Part shown: positions 57,891-64,000 of the stretch, one piece after another
Layout of the letters: every line of letters starts with the position of its first letter
How positions within the stretch are numbered: position 1 is the stretch's first letter
Assembly: GCA_950295325.1 (NCBI GenBank)
Contig: OX485809.1
Coordinates: 36,957,081 to 37,021,080 of the forward strand
DNA from: Polytrichum commune
Lineage: Eukaryota > Streptophyta > Polytrichopsida > Polytrichales > Polytrichaceae
Direction of reading: 5' to 3'
DNA length: 64,000 bases
The notes under the pieces: generated by a model
Told to the model about the DNA's origin: nothing
Databases searched by the model: none
What the model saw: the letters and a program-made list of their open reading frames with translations, nothing else
Position numbers and translations under genes: made by a program

Positions 57891-58683
57891 AAATTTGGAC
57901 TCCCACATTGGTTGACCAAGATGATGGTGAAACCCAGGAAACTGTATTGGAGCCAGTACCTGACCTTGATGACAGTGGCCTCACAAACAATATGGCTCCA
58001 CCTGCTGCTTGCAAAGGTTTGTCTACAGGCGTCTATGTCAAAGAGACATCCATGATTCTAGAGTTGTTTTTATTTTTGTGGTTTGAGTTTTTGGACTCAT
58101 TAGTGCTACTGCATCTGTATTGCAGTCCTGCTTGACTGACGTTTTTTCATTATTGTGCCAGGGTTTCGCATTGACAAAGTAGGCCTCAGTCCGAATGGAA
58201 CGTGTGATTTTGTTTCTGGCCCAGCCATTGAGGTATGCAATTCTCCACCAGTTACATGAGATGAGTTACAAGCCAACTATCACTATATTCGTTAATCGGA
58301 GACTTTTGAAAGTCTCAAAATAAAATATGCCCATAGTTTGGGATGCCAATATTGTGGGCATATGGAATGTTGGGAACATCAAGAACATGACAATTTAAAA
58401 ATTCGCATGTAAAGAATATTCCTAATACTAAAAATAGAAAATTGCAATTATAATGAAAACGTGAACTCCATGTGGAAAATAACAAGCGAATCTAAAAAAC
58501 AAATGGTTTATGCCATTATAGAGTTTGGGGTGCGCATCCCATAAGTAAGGTTCTTATGGTTTTGGATGGCACATCCCAAACGTATACCACAATTGAGTGT
58601 GACAAGTCTACTAAGTCTATTAAAAACCAAGACTACTAAGCACTAATGTTTTTTCCCGCCGTTAACTTTCACCTATGTTATGT

Positions 58684-61600
58684 TTATCCATCTCCATCTT
58701 CCGCTTCATATCCATTCTCGGCGTCATTTTCCGCAGCTGCAATACGTGCCAAGTTGTCTTTGGCAAAATCTATATGTTTTTGGGGGATGGTCATTGCTTC
58801 TGTGTTGGAACCTTTGCGCGGCTTCCAAGCACAAAGTATAGTATCCGTGTTTATCCAAACCGGTGTGTACGCTGAGTCCACTGTCCACTTAAAATTCTTT
58901 TTGGTGTCCCAACCTAAATAAGTGCGGAGCACGTTGTGGTCTTTAGTGCTTGGACAACAATATTCCACCTCAATTTGACGAAAGTTGGGGCTAGTTCGAA
59001 CAAAATTGGGTGAAGACAATGCTTTTACCAACCAAATTGGCTTGGGATGCTCCTCATCCCCTGCTCGTACGAGGACCAAATACCCTTCATGGCAATCAAC
59101 ACCTACACGAAACGACGGTGCCGGTCGATTACGGGCAGGGCCAACGTAATGCTCGTCCATTGCGAACTCTTCACGAACGTCTCCATTGCTGAAAAACATA
59201 GTATCGGACTCGACAACCGTCAAACGACTTTGTGGCCAAAATCCTTATGTCAAAGTCGTACGGGTGTCGCCACCAAGTGTCATCAAGGCTGAGCGAATGC
59301 GATCCCAATACGCGATCAACGGTTCATGGGTATCTCTAACACGTCTTGTGATGTCCTCCTCGCACAACTCTTTCCAATATTCAATGAATCCGGATATGCC
59401 TTTGATGATTTCCGGCCCATTCCTCATGGGTTCGGGTTTGCAAGGCTTTGGTTCCCCATCCGGGACCAAACATTTCCCATCATTGTCTTGACGCCATACG
59501 AGTATACCATCATCCGGGCCCCAATTAAGAGATGTGCACAAAAGCTTGAATTGCATGGCCGGGAGACCATCGTCCCTCATATAAAATCGGAATTGCTGTG
59601 CTTTGGTATGCCCCACCAAACGGTCCCCTCCCTTCAACATGTATGGCTTGATGAAGGCCTTGAAATCTGGTACTTCCTCAATCAAGTGCGGAATTACTGG
59701 CATATGGTCCAAATCCATATACGATTTCATAAAAAGAGGTATGGTTGGAAAATCTTCTTCATGCAACTTCATGCTCCACCGTCCGAATGATGCATCAATG
59801 TCGTCGTGTGTATGTCCCACCATCAAGAAAGACACAAACACCTCCTTGAAGATTCCTTTCGCCACGAGCAATGACCAAAAACAAAATACATATCGACATT
59901 TGTTGTCCTTCGTACAATTATCAAGTTGAACGTGGAGAGTTGGAGGCAATGGTTTTGCACAAATGGGCTCTCCGGGTGGTTTTGGCAATGACGACATACA
60001 AACCTCCTTCCCCGCAAGCACTGCCTCATAAAGGGATGTGGTTCCACAACCATCAAAAAGTGCACGGGAAGAATGTACCGGTGGCTTCTCAAGATCGCGC
60101 AACAGTTTTGCAAATGAACCCACCGTGTGGTTAGCATCCCCAGGGTAAAAATCCAAACCATAATGGGCATACTTTACGTCCCCATGGCCGTGGGCAATCA
60201 TACCTGGAAAAAACAAACGATGCGTGACCAAAATAATCAAATAACCACTAAACGGATGTATGGAGTTGGACATTTGCCAAACACACCCAAGAAAATTGGA
60301 TAGACTTTAAACACGTAGTTGTGATTTCATACAAACCTGTGACAGCTACGGGCAACTTGAAGAGACCATCCGTGGCCTTTATTTTGCGTGCATAACAAGG
60401 GCATGCGGTTTTGGCGTGGTCCATTTTATCATGGATGACTGTTAGAACCTCTGTGGGCCTCATTATGGATAGAGCACGATTCTTATAGTAATCTTGATGG
60501 TGTGCCTCTTGATTGTTGACATGTTCAATATATTTTTTCTGGTGTCTGGAATGAGATTCAGTGCCTATGGGGTGGGCGTCTCGAAGACCTTTGTATTTTT
60601 CACACGTCGTACATCTAGCGAACTTGTCCCCGGGTCTTTTCAGAATGTATTCCGCAAACTGCTGGTTTTTAATCACACTCAACTTGGACAAAGAAATGGG
60701 CCCACATCCCGCTATGCAACCCACTTCATTGATGTCCGTTAAGATGTTCTTCCATTTTGTGCCCGTGGGCAACACCATTTGAACAACCTTCTCCCCTGAC
60801 GACAATGTCCTCGTCTTGTGGGGCATTGCATCGGCCAATGGCACTATGATGGTGGATAGTGTCGCGGACGCTTGCAGTGTAGCCTCCCTAGGTTTCTTTG
60901 TGCCCGAGTTGCCATGAAATCGAGAGCGGCGATCCAACGATGAATACTTTCGAAACCTATAAAAGTCAGCCTTGGAGACGGCATGGATGGTATACCACGC
61001 TGTACAACACACATCAACATTCTCAAGTGTCACCACCTTATGCCCATGGATATCAAGGTGCAAATTTCTATGGACCTCGAGTTTCTTAGCCGACCTCATA
61101 CGAAAATCCGCAATCCACATCTCTTGACGCAGAGATCTAATTTTCTCCCGCGGGAAAAATTGGCAACATTTCCTCGCACAACAATCTTTGCCGGACACTA
61201 GACGGATAGATTCGTCCCCCAAAAGCCGATCCCGTCGACGCTCCTTATCTCCGCGAGGCACACGGTTTGAATCATATCTACAGAGGCCTTTGCGAGGACG
61301 TGTTGTGGCCAACAAAGCTAATTGTGTTTGCTTATGCCGCCGCTCATGATCCCACAAACTCACTTCCTCATGTAGAACTTGACGAAGCGGCCATCGACGC
61401 AAGGAAAATCTCCATGTCACCGGAACCTCTACCGGAAGCAAAGAGTTCAAGATGCACACGCCAACATCATCGAGACCTAGGGCGTTGGCATCGACACAAT
61501 CACGGGGATTGGAGTTTCTACATATGCCATCTGCCACCGGGACACCAACCTCGTTGAGTAGAACGACATCAAGGCCAACCCATTGCTCCCTCCCGAAACC

Positions 61601-61813
61601 GGCACACAACGGAATGTCATCGTGGTCATCTCCGGAATGCAGAGATTGTTCGTGGACTTCCAAAGATTCATGGGAGGATGTATCCACAAACACCCCCCTC
61701 ACGTTTGGCACACCATTACTATCTGCCGACGGGGAAGACAGTTCACATTCAGCATCGGATGACGATGCATACGTCGACAACTCCAATGAACTATCACCCA
61801 CATGCAACGCCAT
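58684..61813 (-). pseudogene. RNase H-like transposase gene, copy 2 (one premature stop)
   Basis: Exon 1 (61813-60337, 1477 nt, the same length as in copy 1) and exon 2 (60203-58684, 1520 nt) are joined by a 133-bp intron, giving a 998-residue frame apart from one stop. Motifs are as in copy 1, with the conserved Gly kept: LDNCTKDNKCRYVF and GHTHDDIDASFGRW. The C-terminus (AAAENDAENGYEAEDGDG) is acidic and intact. The stop is a TAA at 59245-59247 where copy 1 has CAA, consistent with a single C-to-T change. The Cys/His clusters in exon 1 may bind zinc. By analogy with DUF7869-type proteins it should act on element DNA in the nucleus; catalysis is not shown. Confidence 0.72.
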
Positions 61814-62135
61814 ACAGCCTAGACCAACCACCAGGAAATGATCAACCCAACCACCACCGCAATGCATACAAGAGAGGATAGAATATATGTGGAGATAAAT
61901 GGTCCAAAATTGACAAACAAATTTTGGTGCACCATTGGAGAACCTCACGCACAAAGACGAACGCGCGTCCCAAAAAAACGTTTTAAGCATACGTCTAGAT
62001 TGTTCACTAATGTAAACAATACATGGACAAAGAGGAGAACACTCGTTAGTCGTCCAGGAGGGCCCTGCTGTTCGGACCAGCGCCTATCCCCATACAACCG
62101 ACGACGAAATCAGAAATCCGAGAACGCCACATGCA

Positions 62136-63305
62136 TTTACGAACGCGCGTTCGTGACCTCAGTAACTTCTCCATGTACATCCGGCGGCCTTCGAGATCCC
62201 TCAAATGAGAGCACCCTGAGGAATATCGGTTTTGTAGGTCAAAGTACCATATTGACTTAGGAACCTGCGCGATATACTATCACAAGAGAACACTTGTCCA
62301 TACGCACAAAATTAGCAAATCTGCAGATGATGCCTGAATCAACTCCAACAATATTTTGAACACTGAGCACCTCCATATTGTGAATTTGAATATGTTGATT
62401 TTTGCGTACCTACCCATTTACGAACGGACGTTCGTAAATGGGTGCGACCCCGTGTTCACATCCTTCACGGACGAGCGATGAGCATATTTTTCTTGCTATT
62501 CTGTGTTTTCGTAAATTATTGCCATACTGATGTGCATGAATGAAGATGTGTTGCTGGATGCGTAGACAATAATGACATGTGTTTACGAACGAACGTTCGT
62601 AAATTCCCGACCATCAGGTACCAATAGATACGGGTCAAATAAGTATGTATGATCCTCGAAGGCATATTTACGAACGCACGTTCGTAAATGACTGTCATGT
62701 ATTAAGTGCATGTGACTAACCATATGAGTACCTCAATCCATAACATGCTCTCATGTGGAATTTACGAACGCACGTTCGTAAATAAATGCCATGGATGATG
62801 TGCATGTGACTATCCATGAGTAGCTCAATCCAAAACATGATCTCCTGTGGGATTTACGAACGCACGTTCGTAAAATTACCGACCATCAGGTACCAATAGA
62901 TACGGGTCAAATATGTATGTATGATCCTCGAAGGCATATTTACGAACGCATGTTCGTAAATAATTGCCATGGATTATGTGCATGTGACTATCCATGAGTA
63001 GCTCAATCCAAAGCATGCTCTCAGGTGGGATTTACGAACGCACGTTCGTAAATTACCGACCATTAGGTACCAATAGATAAGGGTCAAATATGTCTGCATG
63101 GTCCTCGAAGGCATATTTACGAACGCACGTTCGTAAATAACTGAGATGGATTACGTGCATGTGACTATCCATATGAGTAGCTCAATCCAGAACATGCTCT
63201 CATGTGGAATTTACGAACGCGCGTTCGTAAATCCTTGCCATGTCCAGGTCCGAATCGTTTGTCTAAACCTGAAGCTCTTCATCTTTACGAACGTGCGTTC
63301 GTAAA
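62136..63305. repeat. Palindrome cluster 3 (11 copies) upstream of transposase copy 2
   Basis: Copies lie at about 62138, 62413, 62582, 62667, 62761, 62853, 62939, 63031, 63116, 63210 and 63284. Most have centre CA and spacing near 90 bp. The copies at 62138 and 62939 are imperfect. The copy at 62413-62442 is extended to a 30-bp palindrome (arms CCCATTTACGAACG). Longer units containing 'ctcaatccaaaacatg' and 'caggtaccaatagata' recur with a period near 177 bp. Confidence 0.92.
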
Positions 63306-63562
63306 GTTCCGGTATTTACGGCGGTATATGCGGTAGGTACAGCCTGTACTGTACCTGGGTGGTGTAGGGTTGGCGCACACGAAATGGCTTGAGCGCGTTC
63401 GGTGAGGTCTGTAGAGCGCACACTTGCATGTGCCGCTGAAAAGAGCTTTGTTGTGGGGGGAAGAGCTTTAAGTACTTCACCCTGCTGGTTCAAAATCCCT
63501 TGGATGCTCTTTAAAAAGCGGATTCCCACCGCCTTCTTTGACCTAACAATCTCCCATTCCAT
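63263..63562 (-). CDS. Small conserved frame at the 5' side of copy 2
   Basis: A 99-codon ATG frame (MEWEIVRSKKAVGIRFLKSI ...) precedes the palindrome array on the same strand as the transposase and runs into the first palindrome (RTHVRK). About 40 residues match the remnant in copy 1 with conservative substitutions. No family was recognised. It may be an accessory protein, a 5' exon or conserved regulatory leader. Confidence 0.35.
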   Translation of the reverse strand: MEWEIVRSKKAVGIRFLKSIQGILNQQGEVLKALPPTTKLFSAAHASVRSTDLTERAQAISCAPTLHHPGTVQAVPTAYTAVNTGTLRTHVRKDEELQV

Positions 63563-63810
63563 CCATGCGGAATTATATAAATAGCACTGTCATGTATGGA
63601 ACATGCCTTGCATGCACGCCAACATATTGAAAATATATAAATCGGTTGCACACCTTAGTTGTGACCAAGGTCTCATCGAAATATATGTATATACATATAT
63701 ATATATACACATAATGTCTAAATATGGAGATGGTTAACATTGAATATTTAATGATTTGCGACTAAGGTATGAAGTCCAAGTTAATTGACAATTGATGCCT
63801 AATAAAGTTA

Positions 63811-63828
63811 TGAATGTCGAAGTCATAG

Positions 63829-63867
<39 letters not shown>

Positions 63868-64000
63868 CAATGAGGTCAGAGTGGCTAAGAAACATGTTGC
63901 GGACGCCCCTAAAATTATAGGTATCATATGTTTCACATCAAAAAATGACCGTAATATGGTCACCAAGTGCATGAATACAACTAAAAAATCGGGTTAATCC
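63811..64000. other. Window end, microsatellites
   Basis: (TA)n at about 63826-63846 is followed by (CA)n to about 63869. Nothing else was recognised in the last 130 bases. Confidence 0.5.

Larger units (their letters stand above)
53792..57907 (-). mobile_element. 4.1 kb TCCGGA-rich element with gag-like frame
   Basis: It begins TGTGGGAAC and ends TCCCACA, a 7-base inverted terminus of the TG...CA kind, with TTGGT on both sides (53787-53791 and 57908-57912). The 5-bp duplication and TG...CA ends fit an LTR retrotransposon or a derivative, but the first and last several hundred bases do not resemble each other, so no LTR pair is seen. Base composition is far more GC-rich than the host gene, and TCCGGA occurs at very high density from about 53810 to 57300. 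A minus-strand gag-like frame is present and no pol was found. It is best described as a non-autonomous retrotransposon-like element of unusual structure. Confidence 0.65.
52925..58232 (+). pseudogene. Unrecognised host gene split by a transposon in an exon
   Basis: Exons: 52925-53636 (ATG at 52944), 53769-53791 continuing at 57908-58016, and 58162-58232; joins are in phase. The first exon is preceded by an acceptor (GTTTACAG), so a 5' UTR intron is likely. The protein starts MKPIECDASTGKNEYEKL; EYEKLRDSIMRRN-x-x-x-LKSLGL recalls the YE-x-R-x-x-N-I-x-R-N motif at the start of WDR76-type and various plant nuclear proteins, a weak hint only. Three A/VVAKLP-type repeats follow, then a basic region (LRKYFYSQYLTLMTNRRIMKGW). 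A 4.1 kb element (53792-57907) interrupts the third coding segment at a TTGGT duplication. After exon 58162-58232 the palindrome-array transposon begins in the next intron, so the 3' end is not visible. Confidence 0.6.
58281..63810 (-). mobile_element. Palindrome-array transposon, copy 2 (inverted)
   Basis: This is the inverted match of 8970-14140 in the same internal order: 3' terminus 'cactatattcgttaatcgg' at 58281, transposase gene, palindrome array, small open frame and AT-rich 5' flank. It lies in an intron of the split host gene. The gene and terminal regions are highly similar between copies, while the array spacers are unrelated. The outer 5' boundary is placed where similarity to copy 1 fades, near 63810. 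Confidence 0.72.

Noticed and set aside
53792-57907. A full LTR retrotransposon with two LTRs
   Set aside because: The first and last parts of the element share only the terminal 7 bases in inverted form. No PBS, protease, RT or integrase was seen.
9522-63305. The palindrome arrays as CRISPR arrays
   Set aside because: Spacing is irregular, the repeats are self-complementary with variable centres, spacers are partly repeated, no cas genes are present and the DNA is eukaryotic.

Overview
The window looks like nuclear DNA of a land plant, most likely a seed-free lineage (bryophyte, lycophyte or fern), although the species cannot be fixed from sequence alone. The reasons are: spliceosomal GT-AG introns in nearly every gene; a plant-type PEX13 without an SH3 domain; a plant Dicer-like (DCL) protein; TTTAGGG-type telomere-like repeats; and dense DNA transposons, MITEs and a LINE. 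Most of the 64 kb is transposon-derived. Only two genes look like intact, ordinary genes: the DCL gene and PEX13.

Layout. 1-760: the end of a gene for a bacterial-type amino-methyltransferase. 1926-5037 (-): a three-exon gene with a DGQH motif of the ParB/DGQHR type, with short palindromes in both introns and upstream. 6609-7814: a probable DNA element with terminal inverted repeats. 8970-14140: copy 1 of a transposon with a palindrome array followed by an RNase H-like transposase gene. 15450-15881: two hAT-type MITEs just upstream of the DCL promoter. 16151-18904 (+): an intronless DCL lacking the helicase. 20913-24899: three copies of a ~0.5 kb MITE, two of them facing each other inside PEX13 intron 4. 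23378-27771 (-): PEX13 in five exons. 28416-29927: a PIF/Harbinger-like element with a TTA target duplication. 30784-39705 (-): a decayed LINE with an RNase H. 43012-46542 (-): a Tnp2/CACTA-like transposase with one in-frame stop. 52925-58232 (+): an unrecognised host gene, split in an exon by a 4.1 kb TCCGGA-rich element and followed by 58281-63810, copy 2 of the palindrome-array transposon in inverted orientation.

The most unusual feature is a family of 36 palindromes (arms TTTACGAACG and CGTTCGTAAA around a variable 2-bp centre; several imperfect) in three clusters. Two clusters sit upstream of the same transposase gene in two element copies. The third is in and around the ParB-like gene. 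The spacers between palindromes differ completely between clusters while the arms are kept, which suggests binding sites. I propose an undescribed transposon system whose proteins (RNase H-like transposase and/or ParB-like protein) recognise these arrays. This is inference; the palindromes, gene structures and inverted copies are seen directly. Positions were counted by eye and may be off by a base or two.
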